From contig NZ_RMBX01000002.1 of NCBI RefSeq assembly GCF_003807585.1, positions 496,001 through 560,000 of the forward strand: a stretch of DNA of 64,000 bases. The letters are read 5' to 3'. Position 1 is the stretch's first letter. Every line of letters begins with the position of its first letter. Made by a program: the position numbers and the translations under genes. Below are positions 17,738-27,246 of this stretch, piece after piece. The notes beneath the pieces were generated by a model. It saw nothing but the letters and a program-made list of their open reading frames with translations, ran no database searches and was not told the DNA's origin. The DNA comes from Chitinophaga barathri. GTDB taxonomy: Bacteria > Bacteroidota > Bacteroidia > Chitinophagales > Chitinophagaceae.

Positions 17738-18640
17738 TTGAAAAGTGTAATCATAACCGCTGTTTTTCTATCGGTTACCTGTTTTTCCCATGCACAGCAG
17801 AACGTCATCATGCTGTACGAAAAAGAAGTGCCCAATTCAACACCCGCGCCTGCGGATTATGTAGAGCAGGTGGACAGTTCCGGGTTGACGAGGAACGTCA
17901 CCTGGCCCAGCCTGACGGCTTACCTGCCCCCTAAAGACAAAGCCACCGGCACAGCGGTGATCATCTGCCCCGGCGGCGGTTATGCCGTGCTGGCTCCGGC
18001 GGTGAAAAGCGCCGCCCTCGCCCGTGAATTCAATAAGGCTGGAATTGCCGCCTTTGTATTAAAATACCGCCTTCCCAACGATGCCGTGATGACCGATAAA
18101 AGCATCGCTCCCTTGCAGGACGGGCAAATGGCGGTGCTCACCCTGCGCAAAAGGGCAAAAGAGTGGAACATCAACCCTGACAAAATCGGTTTTGTGGGTA
18201 TTTCGGCGGGCGGACACCTGGCAAGCACGGCCGGCACGCAGTTCGGCAGGCCGGTGATCGAAAACAAAGAGCACATCAGCCTCCGCCCTGATTTTATGGT
18301 GCTGGTGTATCCTGTTATCCTTTTTGATACGGCCATCGCCAGCGGAGTACGGGAGCGGCTCGTGGGCAAAGACGCCCCGCAGGAATTACTGGATCTTTAC
18401 AGCAGCGAAAAACATGTTTCCGTCAATACTCCCCCCACATTCCTGGTACATGCGGCGGATGACGATACCGTGCCGGTGAAAAACAGCCTGTTGTTTTTTA
18501 ACGCCCTGCTGGATGCCAACGTCAGGACTTCCATGCATATCCTCCAATCCGGCAACCACGGGTTCCAGTACGATCATCCCGGCCCGGATGTGAGATGGTT
18601 CGACTGGTGCCTGAACTGGCTGCACGAAAACGGTTTTTAG
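17738..18640 (+). CDS. Secreted alpha/beta hydrolase (acetyl-esterase/BD-FAE type)
   Basis: 300 residues with a signal peptide (MKSVIITAVFLSVTCFSHAQ). The alpha/beta hydrolase marks are a GGGYAVLAP oxyanion segment, the nucleophile elbow GFVGISAGGHLAS, the acid loop VHAADDDTVP and the final histidine in GNHGFQYDHPG. The arrangement matches secreted carbohydrate or xylan acetyl-esterases (BD-FAE group) common in Bacteroidota polysaccharide loci. Likely role: removing acetyl or other ester groups from a glycan. It follows an AraC regulator gene by 74 bases and precedes the FecR gene by 164 bases. Confidence 0.85.
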   Translation: MKSVIITAVFLSVTCFSHAQQNVIMLYEKEVPNSTPAPADYVEQVDSSGLTRNVTWPSLTAYLPPKDKATGTAVIICPGGGYAVLAPAVKSAALAREFNKAGIAAFVLKYRLPNDAVMTDKSIAPLQDGQMAVLTLRKRAKEWNINPDKIGFVGISAGGHLASTAGTQFGRPVIENKEHISLRPDFMVLVYPVILFDTAIASGVRERLVGKDAPQELLDLYSSEKHVSVNTPPTFLVHAADDDTVPVKNSLLFFNALLDANVRTSMHILQSGNHGFQYDHPGPDVRWFDWCLNWLHENGF

Positions 18641-18804
18641 AAAGATGCCCGGCCGGCCCGGGATATGCCGAAATACTCAATTTTCCCAAAAGCTGATTCC
18701 TGGTGGAAGCCCGGCTTCATGCCCCGGAAAAAATATTTTTCATCCGACTAAGGGTACCGGTTCAAATCCCACTCTATATCCATAGAGCGTAACTATCCAC
18801 CGGT

Positions 18805-19956
18805 ATGAAAAAAGAACACGACATCAATTCCCTGGCGGAAAAATGGCTGAACGGCACCATAACAGAAGAAGAGAAGCAGCAATTTGAAGCCTGGTACAAC
18901 AGCCAGCCGGGTTTTGACCAGCAATGGCTGAAAGACGATACGGAAGAAGGTTTAAAGAAAAGGATCTTCCAATCCATTATTCACCAGCTGGAAACGGAAC
19001 AGCCGGTCATCCGCCGCACACCCCTGATACGCAGGCTCTCCGCCGCCGCAGCCATATTGCTCATCCTGGGCGGCGCCGCATTTTATCTTTTCAGCAACCA
19101 AAACGATCACCAAAATCAAGGCATTTCCGCCGGTGCCGGCAAAGTGACCACAGCTCCCGCATCGGCCACCGCCACACTTACCCTTGCGGATGGTTCCATT
19201 ATCCGCCTGGACAATGCAAAAGACGGTCTCCTGGCGCAACAAGGCCCTACCAGCATTCACAAACTGCCCGACGGCGGAATCCTGTACAAAAACGAGGGGG
19301 GCGAACAAACGCCGATGCCCAACACACTCAGGGTACCCAGGGGCGGAGCCATCCTTACCGTTACGCTGGCCGACGGCAGCAAAGTATGGCTGAATGCCGA
19401 AAGTTCACTCCAATACCAGGCTGCGTTTGCGGACAGCAGGCAGGTAACCATTTCAGGCGAAGCATATTTTGAAGTAAGCCAGTCCGCCGAAAAACCGTTC
19501 CAGGTGAATGCGGAAGGTGTGATTACGCAGGTGCTGGGCACACACTTCAACGTCAACACTTTCGAAAAACAGCGCGGCATTTTTGTGACCCTGCTGGAAG
19601 GCGCGGTAAAGGTGAGCAACACATCCGCCGCACAGCTGCTGAAACCCGGCCAGCAGGCGGGTGCGGCAACCGCGGGGCCTATCCGGCTGGATAAAACGCC
19701 GGACATAGAAGCTGTCATGGCCTGGAAAAGCGGGATGATCAAACTGAATAATTCAGACATACATACGGTAATGCAACAACTGGAGCGGTGGTATGATGTA
19801 GATATACAAATAGAAAGCGGCATGGAAGGCAGGCGCTTCTCCGGGTCCATATCCCGGAACAACGACCTGGAAACCGTGCTGAATATGTTATCAATGACAA
19901 AGGAAATAAGTTTCAAAAGAGAAGGCAGCACCATCATCGTATCTCCCTACCGGTAG
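18805..19956 (+). CDS. FecR-family anti-sigma factor
   Basis: 383 residues. N-terminal cytosolic anti-sigma domain (NSLAEKWLNGTITEEEKQQFEAWY), a membrane segment at about residues 78-94 (LSAAAAILLILGGAAFYLF), then the periplasmic FecR domain (LRVPRGGAILTVTLADGSKVWLNAES, GEAYFEVSQSAEKPFQV, VLGTHFNVNTF, GAVKVS) and a secretin-like C-terminal domain that contacts the transporter's STN domain (ERWYDVDIQIE, FSGSISRNNDLETVLNMLS). It lies 50 bases before a SusC that has an STN domain. Unusually, no ECF sigma gene precedes it. The only candidate is at the far end of the cluster (31821-32417). Confidence 0.95.
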   Translation: MKKEHDINSLAEKWLNGTITEEEKQQFEAWYNSQPGFDQQWLKDDTEEGLKKRIFQSIIHQLETEQPVIRRTPLIRRLSAAAAILLILGGAAFYLFSNQNDHQNQGISAGAGKVTTAPASATATLTLADGSIIRLDNAKDGLLAQQGPTSIHKLPDGGILYKNEGGEQTPMPNTLRVPRGGAILTVTLADGSKVWLNAESSLQYQAAFADSRQVTISGEAYFEVSQSAEKPFQVNAEGVITQVLGTHFNVNTFEKQRGIFVTLLEGAVKVSNTSAAQLLKPGQQAGAATAGPIRLDKTPDIEAVMAWKSGMIKLNNSDIHTVMQQLERWYDVDIQIESGMEGRRFSGSISRNNDLETVLNMLSMTKEISFKREGSTIIVSPYR

Positions 19957-20006
19957 TTTCTTTTACAGCCAGACTATTTAACGAGCTAACACGTAATTCC
20001 ATCTTT

Positions 20007-23000
20007 ATGAACAAAGAAATTTCACGCTATGGCGGCCCAGGTGGCCGGCTGATACCGCGTATCCCTTCCTTTCCTTTCCGGAAGCTTGTTTATATGTTCT
20101 TAATCCTGTTCAGCCTGCAGGTACACGCCAAAACCTACAGCCAGTCGCTTACGTTCTCCTACAAAAACGTATCGCTCGAACAGATCTTTACCGAAATCAA
20201 AAAACAAAGCGGGTATTTATTCATCTGCAGCAGCAAACAACTGGAAAACACCCGCAGCGTAAGCATCTCCGTCAAAAACGCCTCGCTGGAGCAGGTGCTG
20301 GACCTTGCATTTAAGGAACAGCCCCTTACATACCAGATCGTAAAAAAGACGATCGTGGTGGTCCCCCGGGAAACCGCCGCCCCGGCAACTTCGCTGCTGG
20401 CCGTCTCCGCCGTTGAGATCAGCGGCACGGTGACGGATGATACCGGCGTGCCTTTACCGGGCGTCACTATCCAGCTGAAAGGCACGTCCAGCGGCACCAG
20501 CACGGATGTAAACGGTAAGTATACCATCAGCATCCCGCAGCATGGCGTATTGGTATTTAGTTACACCGGCTTTTCCCCGCAGGAAATAACCACCGCCGGC
20601 AAAACCGCTATCAACGTAAAACTGGTCCGCTCCGAAACCAGCCTGAACGAAGTAGTGGTAGTAGGTTATGGCACACAGCAGAAAAAGGATATCTCCGGCT
20701 CCATCGCCGTAGTGTCCGAAAAAGATTTTAACAAAGGCGTTACACAAACTGCGGCAGACCTGCTACAGGGCAAAGTAGCCGGCCTCACCGTGACCACGGA
20801 AACCGGCGACGTGACCGCCAAGCAGACCATCCGCCTGAGAGGTTCTTCGTCCCTCACCGCGTCCAGCGCGCCTTTTGTGGTGATAGACGGCGTGCCCGGC
20901 ATGGATATGAATTCCGTATCCCCGCAGGACATCGAATCCATCAGCGTGCTGAAAGATGCCGCAGCCACCGCCATTTACGGCTCCCGCTCGGCCAGCGGCG
21001 TGATACTCATCACCACCAAAAAGGGTAAAAGCGGGCAGGCCAAAGTGCAGTTCAACAACTACATTGCCATAGACCAGGTATCCAACAAACCAGAACTGCT
21101 CTCCGCCTCCGACTGGCGCGCATACACCAAAGAAAACGGCATGGACGTGACCGGGCTGGATGTAGGCGGCGATACGGACTGGTTCAAAGAGATCATGCGT
21201 ACCGGCGTTTCCTACAACAACAACCTGTCCGTATCCGGTGGCAACGATAAAGGTAATTACCGCGCGTCGCTGAACTATCTGAACCGTGAGGGCATCATGA
21301 GCGACAACGATATGAAAAGGTTCAACGCTTTGTTTTCCGTGAACCAGAAAATACTGGACGGAAGAGTGAACCTCTCGCTGGTAGCGGGCGCCGTGCAAAG
21401 CGACTTCTCCCCCACCAATAGTTATAATTCCGTGCTGGCTTATACCATGCTGCCCGTATACACCATCAAAAATCCCGATGGCAGCTGGTTTGAAAAATAC
21501 GATTGGGAACAGGGGAACCCCGTACACAACCTCACAGAAAACCGCAATCTTACCAAAACCAGCCAGCTGTATGGCAATGGTAATATCAGGGCGACGCTGT
21601 TCGAAGGGTTCACCGCCAGCGTAAACCTCTTCAAACAACGGAGCACACAGGATGGCAGCCGCTACAACGCCATTACCACACAGGCAGGCAGAACGGACCA
21701 TGGTTATGCCCTGCGCGAAAACAGCGTATGGGACAAAAACCTGATGGAGCTTACCGGCGAATACGACAAAACCTTCGAGCAGCACCACCTGAAAGTACTG
21801 GGTGGTTATTCTTATGAAGAAAACTTCATGCAATATATGAAAGCCTCGAACCGCGGTTTTATTACAGACCAGTTTGAATACAACAACCTCGCCGCCGGTG
21901 AAAGCCTTTTCCCCAACGACGTTGGCTCCGCCAAAGAACTGAGCAAACTGATCTCGTTCTTCGGGAGAGTGAACTACAGCTACAACAGCAAATACACGGT
22001 GAGCGCCACGCTCCGCCGCGACGGCTCTTCCAAATTCGGCAACAACAACAAATGGGGGATCTTCCCTTCCGCCTCCGCCGCTTGGATCCTTTCCGAAGAA
22101 ACATTCATGAAAGGAAACCCCTTGGTGAATGACCTGAAACTGAGAGTGGGTTACGGCGTAGTGGGCAACCAGGAAGGCATCGGCCCATACAGTTCCATTG
22201 CGCTGTACGGCAGAGGCGATGAATATTACGACAACGGGCGCTGGAGGAACACTTACCGTTACGTACAGAATGACAACCCCAACCTGAAATGGGAAGAAAC
22301 CTCCACCCTGAATGCCGGTATCGACTTTGCGATCCTCAACAGCCGTATTTCCGGCACCCTTGATTATTACGTGAAAAAAACCAGCGATCTGCTGTACGTC
22401 TACAACGTGCCCGTGCCACCCAACCTGTTCCCCACTACCCTTGCCAATGTGGGCGATATGACCAATACCGGTTTTGAACTGGCTATTAATACAGAAAACA
22501 TTCGTACAAAAGATTTCCGCTGGACCAGCTCCGTGAATTTTGCCACGAACAAAAACGTGGTGAACAGGCTCTCGAACGACCTGTACCAGACAGAAAATAT
22601 CAAAACCGGCGGCATCGCCCTTCGCGGTTCGGGTAATCTTACCAGTCACATCATAGAAGAAGGCCGGGAAGTAGGTACTTTTTACGGCTGGAAATCAAAC
22701 GGGCTGGACGAAAACGGTAAATTCATCTTTGAAGACCTGAATAAAGACGGGGAGATCAACAGCCTCGATTACACCTACATCGGTCAGGCCCTCCCACGCT
22801 TTACCTACGGCATCTTCAACTCATTCGCCTACAAACGTTTTAACCTTTCCTTTTTCCTGAGAGGCGTATATGGCAATGACGTGCTGAACAATCCCCGGCT
22901 GCAATACGCCAACAAAAAATGGCTGCCCGGCTCCAACGTGATGAAAGATGCGCTCACCAACGGCATCAACGACGATCCGAAATACTCCAGCTATTATATC

Positions 23001-23240
23001 GAAAAAGGTTCTTTCCTCCGGCTGGACAATGCCAGCCTTTCATACAACGTGATAGAAAAGCCCTGGAGAGGCATCAGCGGGATACGCCTTTATTTCACCG
23101 CGCAGAACCTGTTTGTGATCACGAAGTTCAGAGGACTGGACCCCGAAGTGAACATGAGCGGGCTAGCGCCCGGTGTGCTGGAAACGGTATTTGTCCCGAA
23201 AGCCCGGACTTATTCATTTGGTGTTGATCTTAATTTCTAA
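20007..23240 (+). CDS. SusC/RagA TonB-dependent transporter with STN signalling domain
   Basis: 1077 residues. Signal peptide region (ending LQVHAKTYSQ), then an STN domain at about residues 48-115 (SLEQIFTEIKKQSGYLF, ISVKNASLEQVLDLAFKEQP), a carboxypeptidase-regulatory-like domain (ISGTVTDDTGVPLPGVTI), the LNEVVVVGYGTQQKKDISGS signature, plug (IESISVLKDAAATAIYGSRS) and barrel ending SFGVDLNF. The STN domain is the element that passes a substrate signal to FecR, encoded just upstream. So this transporter both imports and senses its ligand. It heads a compact run of catabolic genes with few gaps up to 31849. Confidence 0.96.
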   Translation: MNKEISRYGGPGGRLIPRIPSFPFRKLVYMFLILFSLQVHAKTYSQSLTFSYKNVSLEQIFTEIKKQSGYLFICSSKQLENTRSVSISVKNASLEQVLDLAFKEQPLTYQIVKKTIVVVPRETAAPATSLLAVSAVEISGTVTDDTGVPLPGVTIQLKGTSSGTSTDVNGKYTISIPQHGVLVFSYTGFSPQEITTAGKTAINVKLVRSETSLNEVVVVGYGTQQKKDISGSIAVVSEKDFNKGVTQTAADLLQGKVAGLTVTTETGDVTAKQTIRLRGSSSLTASSAPFVVIDGVPGMDMNSVSPQDIESISVLKDAAATAIYGSRSASGVILITTKKGKSGQAKVQFNNYIAIDQVSNKPELLSASDWRAYTKENGMDVTGLDVGGDTDWFKEIMRTGVSYNNNLSVSGGNDKGNYRASLNYLNREGIMSDNDMKRFNALFSVNQKILDGRVNLSLVAGAVQSDFSPTNSYNSVLAYTMLPVYTIKNPDGSWFEKYDWEQGNPVHNLTENRNLTKTSQLYGNGNIRATLFEGFTASVNLFKQRSTQDGSRYNAITTQAGRTDHGYALRENSVWDKNLMELTGEYDKTFEQHHLKVLGGYSYEENFMQYMKASNRGFITDQFEYNNLAAGESLFPNDVGSAKELSKLISFFGRVNYSYNSKYTVSATLRRDGSSKFGNNNKWGIFPSASAAWILSEETFMKGNPLVNDLKLRVGYGVVGNQEGIGPYSSIALYGRGDEYYDNGRWRNTYRYVQNDNPNLKWEETSTLNAGIDFAILNSRISGTLDYYVKKTSDLLYVYNVPVPPNLFPTTLANVGDMTNTGFELAINTENIRTKDFRWTSSVNFATNKNVVNRLSNDLYQTENIKTGGIALRGSGNLTSHIIEEGREVGTFYGWKSNGLDENGKFIFEDLNKDGEINSLDYTYIGQALPRFTYGIFNSFAYKRFNLSFFLRGVYGNDVLNNPRLQYANKKWLPGSNVMKDALTNGINDDPKYSSYYIEKGSFLRLDNASLSYNVIEKPWRGISGIRLYFTAQNLFVITKFRGLDPEVNMSGLAPGVLETVFVPKARTYSFGVDLNF

Positions 23241-23259
23241 ACAGCCAACAACAAACGTC

Positions 23260-24801
23260 ATGAAAAATTTCAGATTACCGATACTCACCATCCTGATCTT
23301 TACAGTGCTGACGCCGGCCTGTACCAACCTGGATGAGAAACTGTACACGCAGGTGTCCGTGGACGATTTCGGAAAAAACCAAGAGCAGATCAACGCGCTG
23401 GTAGGCTCCATTTACAGCGGCCTGAAGCTGCACGGCATCGACTGGGACACCTACGTCACCATGGACGGCCTTTCTTCAGACATGATCGCCATACCCGGCT
23501 TCAAAGGCGGGGACTGGAGCGAGCCTATGTACAAGGAAAGCATGCAACATAAATGGAACGCCAGCAGCAGCGGGTTCAACGAATCGTTTTTCGGTCCGTC
23601 AGCGAACATTGCGCTTTGCAACCAGATCTATTACCAGATAGACATCAACAAAGCCATTGTACCCGACCTGAAAGAACAGATACTGGCGGAGATCAGGGGC
23701 GTACGTGCTTTCTGGTACTACATCCTCTGCGATCATTACGGGAATGTACCTATCGTGACTGACTTCCTGGATAAAAGTCAGCCCGCGACCAAACCACGCG
23801 CGGAGGTATACAACTTCATCGTTTCCGAGCTGAACGATATTAAGGACAAACTGAGAAGAGATGTGGCCACACTCGCCAGTTATGGTAAAATGACCCGTGG
23901 CGCGGCTTACATGCTGCTGGCAAAAATGTACCTCAACGCACAGGTCTGGAACCCTGCGGGCGGCGCTAAATGGCAGGAATGTATACAGGCTTGCGACACC
24001 GTACTGTCCATGCCCTACCAGCTTGAAAAATGGGAGATCAATTTTGTTCCGAACAATCACATTTCCCGCGAAGCGATATTCTCTGCCGCATTCAAATCCG
24101 GCGGCACCGGCAGGCAAAACAATATCGCGCTCAACACCCTTCATTATTTCGATCCTATCGCGCTGGGCCTGAGCATCAGCCCCTGGAACGGCATTGCGGC
24201 CAACCCCGCTTATGTGAAAGAATTTGATCCGGCGGATGCCAGGTATGCCGCTACTTTCCTCATCGGCCCGATGAAAGACCCTTCCGGCAATATCATCATG
24301 ACGCCCCATGGCCGCCCGCTGATCCACACCGTGGATATGGTGATGAACGAGCCCGGCCCTGACGGCTGGGGATGGATCAACCAGGAAGAAGGCGCGAGAA
24401 TAAAGAAGTGGGAATTTGAACCGGGGCTGAGCAACAGCATGGAAAACGACTTCCACATTTTCAGGCTGGCGGATGTGTACCTCATGAAAGCCGAAGCCAT
24501 TCTCCGCAACGGTGGCAGCAACGGGGAAGCTACCGCGCTGGTGAACAGCATACGTGCGAGGGCCTTTGCCGATCCCGCCAAACTGTACGGCTCCGTGACG
24601 CTGGAAAACGTTTACAAAGAAAGAAGGTTCGAGCTGGCCTGGGAAGGTTTTACCCGACAGGATATGATCCGCTACGGTAAATTCCTCCAGGCGCGCCCGC
24701 CTTTCAAACCATTTACCAGCGATACCAAATACCTGCTGTATGCCATACCGCAGGCCGCGATAGACGCGAACAACAAACTGGAACAGAACGAAGGGTACTG
24801 A
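23260..24801 (+). CDS. SusD/RagB-family outer-membrane lipoprotein
   Basis: 513 residues from MKNFRLPILTIL; a longer frame upstream overlaps the end of susC and lacks a signal peptide. The lipoprotein signal places the lipidated cysteine in LTPACTN. SusD marks include NLDEKLYTQVSVDDFGKNQEQINALVGS-type N-terminal region, EIRGVRAFWYYILCDHYGNVPIVT, GAAYMLLAKMYLNAQVW and the C-terminal FRLADVYLMKAEAILRNG, VNSIRARAF, YKERRFELAWEGFTRQDMIRYGKF and IPQAAIDANNKLEQNEGY. Pairs with the SusC encoded 19 bases upstream. The ligand is unknown, but the absence of glycosidases downstream suggests a small molecule rather than a polymer. Confidence 0.95.
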   Translation: MKNFRLPILTILIFTVLTPACTNLDEKLYTQVSVDDFGKNQEQINALVGSIYSGLKLHGIDWDTYVTMDGLSSDMIAIPGFKGGDWSEPMYKESMQHKWNASSSGFNESFFGPSANIALCNQIYYQIDINKAIVPDLKEQILAEIRGVRAFWYYILCDHYGNVPIVTDFLDKSQPATKPRAEVYNFIVSELNDIKDKLRRDVATLASYGKMTRGAAYMLLAKMYLNAQVWNPAGGAKWQECIQACDTVLSMPYQLEKWEINFVPNNHISREAIFSAAFKSGGTGRQNNIALNTLHYFDPIALGLSISPWNGIAANPAYVKEFDPADARYAATFLIGPMKDPSGNIIMTPHGRPLIHTVDMVMNEPGPDGWGWINQEEGARIKKWEFEPGLSNSMENDFHIFRLADVYLMKAEAILRNGGSNGEATALVNSIRARAFADPAKLYGSVTLENVYKERRFELAWEGFTRQDMIRYGKFLQARPPFKPFTSDTKYLLYAIPQAAIDANNKLEQNEGY

Positions 24802-24844
24802 GTTCCCTCCATTCAAACTACATACATCTATTAAACTCGCACAC

Positions 24845-26032
24845 ATGAAGAACATGACCAGGAAAGACTTTTTAAGCAACGTAAGCGTATTAGGCGCCGC
24901 CGCCCTGCTGTCTCCGGCAGCATTTGCATCTGTCAGCACACCACAGCAGCCATTCACGCCGCTCAACAGGAAAATACGGGTTGGCCTCATCGGCTGCGGC
25001 AGCGTATCCGGCGTATACCTCCCCCATCTTGCCACCTGCCAGTATGCTGAAGTGGTAAGCCTCTGCGACATCAAACCCGAGCGCGCGGAAAAAGCCGCCA
25101 AAAAGATCAGCGGCGCCACCGCCTATCCGCATATCGACAAAATGCTGGCCGGCGTACCTTTTGACCTGCTCATCAACACGACGAATATGCAGGAGCATGG
25201 CCGCCTGAATAAGATCGCGATCGCCGCGGGCAAAAACGTATGGTGCGAAAAACCGCTGGCAACCACTTACCAGGACGGTGTTGAAATACTGGCCATGGCC
25301 AAAAATAAAGGCGTGCAGATCTGGGGAGCGCCCGCGGTGGTGAACAGCCCGCAGTTTGCTTTTATGGCCAAACAGGTGAATGAAGGCAACCTCGGGAAGA
25401 TCGCTGCGGCACACGGCCATTACGGTCATGAAGGGCCCAACTGGTCTGCTTTTTTCTATGAAAAAAACGGCGGCAGCCTGCCGGACCTTGGCGTGTACAA
25501 TATCGCCACGCTCACCGGCCTCTTCGGCCCCGCCAAATCGGTAGTGGCCATGGTGAACGTGATCACTCCCTCCCGTAAAGTGAATGATAAAGGTACGATA
25601 CCGGTGGTAGCGGAAGACAATGCGCAGGTGCTGTTCGATCACGGCAGCGGCGTATTATCGCATATCCAGTGCGGCTTCAATTATTTCGATCCGTACGGCC
25701 ATCAGGGCACCGGCCAGGAGCGGCCTACAATCTCCGTGTATGGCAGCAAAGGCAATATGCACATGGTAGGTTACGATTGGAAACCTTCCGGTGTGGACAT
25801 GGCCACCCACGACAATCCTTCCACCAAACGTTTTGTAGAAGATCCAGGCACTTATGTGTGGCAGGAAGGCGCGTCCGTGATCTGCGAATATCTTTCCACC
25901 GGCAAAAAACCGCTGATCAATGTAGAACATTCCCTGCATGTGCTGGAGATCATCGAAGCGGCCAATGAATCGCAGCGTACCGGCAAACGGATCCCGCTGA
26001 AGTCTTCCTTCCCCTGGCCCATCGTAAGCTAA
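24845..26032 (+). CDS. Gfo/Idh/MocA-family NAD(P)-dependent oxidoreductase, exported
   Basis: 395 residues. An N-terminal signal-like segment (MTRKDFLSNVSVLGAAALLSPAAFA, split by its own charged start) resembles the Tat-type leaders of secreted Gfo/Idh proteins, although only one arginine is present (TRKDF). A Rossmann domain follows (RVGLIGCGSVSGVYLPHLA, SLCDIKPERAEKAAKKI, VWCEKPLATTYQDG with the conserved EKP lysine), then the C-terminal beta-sheet domain (HYGHEGPNWSAFFYEKNGGSLPDLGVYN, SVYGSKGNMHM). The family oxidises or epimerises sugars and inositols using bound NAD(P). Its stop overlaps the next start (TAATG), showing tight coupling with the MFS gene. Confidence 0.9.
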   Translation: MKNMTRKDFLSNVSVLGAAALLSPAAFASVSTPQQPFTPLNRKIRVGLIGCGSVSGVYLPHLATCQYAEVVSLCDIKPERAEKAAKKISGATAYPHIDKMLAGVPFDLLINTTNMQEHGRLNKIAIAAGKNVWCEKPLATTYQDGVEILAMAKNKGVQIWGAPAVVNSPQFAFMAKQVNEGNLGKIAAAHGHYGHEGPNWSAFFYEKNGGSLPDLGVYNIATLTGLFGPAKSVVAMVNVITPSRKVNDKGTIPVVAEDNAQVLFDHGSGVLSHIQCGFNYFDPYGHQGTGQERPTISVYGSKGNMHMVGYDWKPSGVDMATHDNPSTKRFVEDPGTYVWQEGASVICEYLSTGKKPLINVEHSLHVLEIIEAANESQRTGKRIPLKSSFPWPIVS

Positions 26033-27234
26033 TGGCAACTATGCAACATATACTGACAGGAAACAACCGCTACCGGGTTGTTTTCCTGTTCAGTTTTGCT
26101 TCTCTCGGCAGCTGGATGCCCAGCCTGAACCTCTGGCTGGAAGACCAGGGCATGCGCGGCACGGAGATGGGATATCTCTCCGCTATCCCCTGGCTGGTGA
26201 TGCTGCTGGTACAACCTTTCTGGGGCATACTGGCGGACCGGGCGGGGAAGATGCGCTGCTTCCATTTTGCTACCATCGCCGCCGCGTTGTTATTTGCCCT
26301 GTTCCCGTTCATGGCAAAAGGAACCTGGCTCACCGGCGGGATGATCTTTTTATTCTCTGTTTTCCAGACTCCCGTGCTGCCGCTGCTGGACAGCATTACG
26401 CTCGACCATGCCGCGCTTCACCCAAAGGCTTCCTACAGCAGCCTGCGTTTCTGGGGCGCGCCCGGTTTCGGGCTGGGCGCCTGGCTTACCGGTATACTCA
26501 CGGAAACTTATGGCAGCAATGTGATATTTTATCTCAGCGCCGCTTTTCTGTTGCTGGCCTGGCTGCCTGCCACCAGGTTTGAAAAAACAACACCCGCCGT
26601 TTCAGCCGCCGATCTCAGTTTTAAAGAACTGGGCCGCACATTGGGCAACAAGGTGCTGCTCATTTTTTTACTGGTCGTCATGATCGTGTCCATCGCACAA
26701 TCCGCCAGTTCATTTTTCCTGACCGTTTACATGCGTGAAATAGGCGCATCATCTTCCGTAACCGGTACCGCTATTGGTGTACAGGCATTGAGTGAATTGC
26801 CGTTTTATTTCATTGCCGCATGGCTGCTGCGCAAAACAGCGCCGGGGAAGGTATTGATCATTGCCATCTTCGGCACGGCCCTTCGCCTGCTGCTCTATTA
26901 TCTCAACAGCAATCCTTATGCGGTGATCGGCATCGAAAGCCTGAACGGCATCACCTGGACCTTGCTGTGGCTCGCATCCGTGGAGTTTGTGAACGCAAAA
27001 GTACCGGCGCAATGGAGGACCACCGGCCAATCCATGCTATGGGCCATGTATTTCGGCGCGGGAGCCGTACTGGGGAATATTGCGATAGGCAGATTGTATG
27101 AAAACATGCCCATGCAACAGGTTTTCGGCATATTCAGCCTGCTTGTCCTGATCGTAGGCGCCGCATCGTTGTGGCTGCTGATAAAACCTTCCGGCCCCAG
27201 GCCAATGGTTATGCCGGAAACAACCTTACTTTAA
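26032..27234 (+). CDS. MFS transporter (LacY/nucleoside-H+ symporter-like)
   Basis: 400 residues with about 12 hydrophobic segments. Typical MFS features include WGILADRAGKMRCF in the loop between helices 2 and 3, LPLLDSITLDHA, FWGAPGFGLGAWLTGILTETYG and the second-half GTALRLLLYY. The pattern is that of the MFS_1-like subgroup containing LacY, NupG and HcaT, which import small sugars, nucleosides or aromatic acids with protons. The start overlaps the stop of the Gfo/Idh gene by one base; a second ATG lies three codons in. It would move the SusC/D substrate, or its periplasmic product, across the inner membrane. Confidence 0.92.
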   Translation: MATMQHILTGNNRYRVVFLFSFASLGSWMPSLNLWLEDQGMRGTEMGYLSAIPWLVMLLVQPFWGILADRAGKMRCFHFATIAAALLFALFPFMAKGTWLTGGMIFLFSVFQTPVLPLLDSITLDHAALHPKASYSSLRFWGAPGFGLGAWLTGILTETYGSNVIFYLSAAFLLLAWLPATRFEKTTPAVSAADLSFKELGRTLGNKVLLIFLLVVMIVSIAQSASSFFLTVYMREIGASSSVTGTAIGVQALSELPFYFIAAWLLRKTAPGKVLIIAIFGTALRLLLYYLNSNPYAVIGIESLNGITWTLLWLASVEFVNAKVPAQWRTTGQSMLWAMYFGAGAVLGNIAIGRLYENMPMQQVFGIFSLLVLIVGAASLWLLIKPSGPRPMVMPETTLL

Positions 27235-27246
27235 AAAATTCATCTT

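Noticed and set aside
18745..18790. A tRNA-like tail (GGTTCAAATCCCA) upstream of the fecR gene
   Set aside because: The T stem does not pair, no D or anticodon arm is found upstream, and the flanks are unrelated.
20763..22649. Very long antisense frame inside the susC gene (and others inside susC at 11577-12662)
   Set aside because: Shadows of a GC-rich coding strand. The sense frame is an unmistakable SusC.
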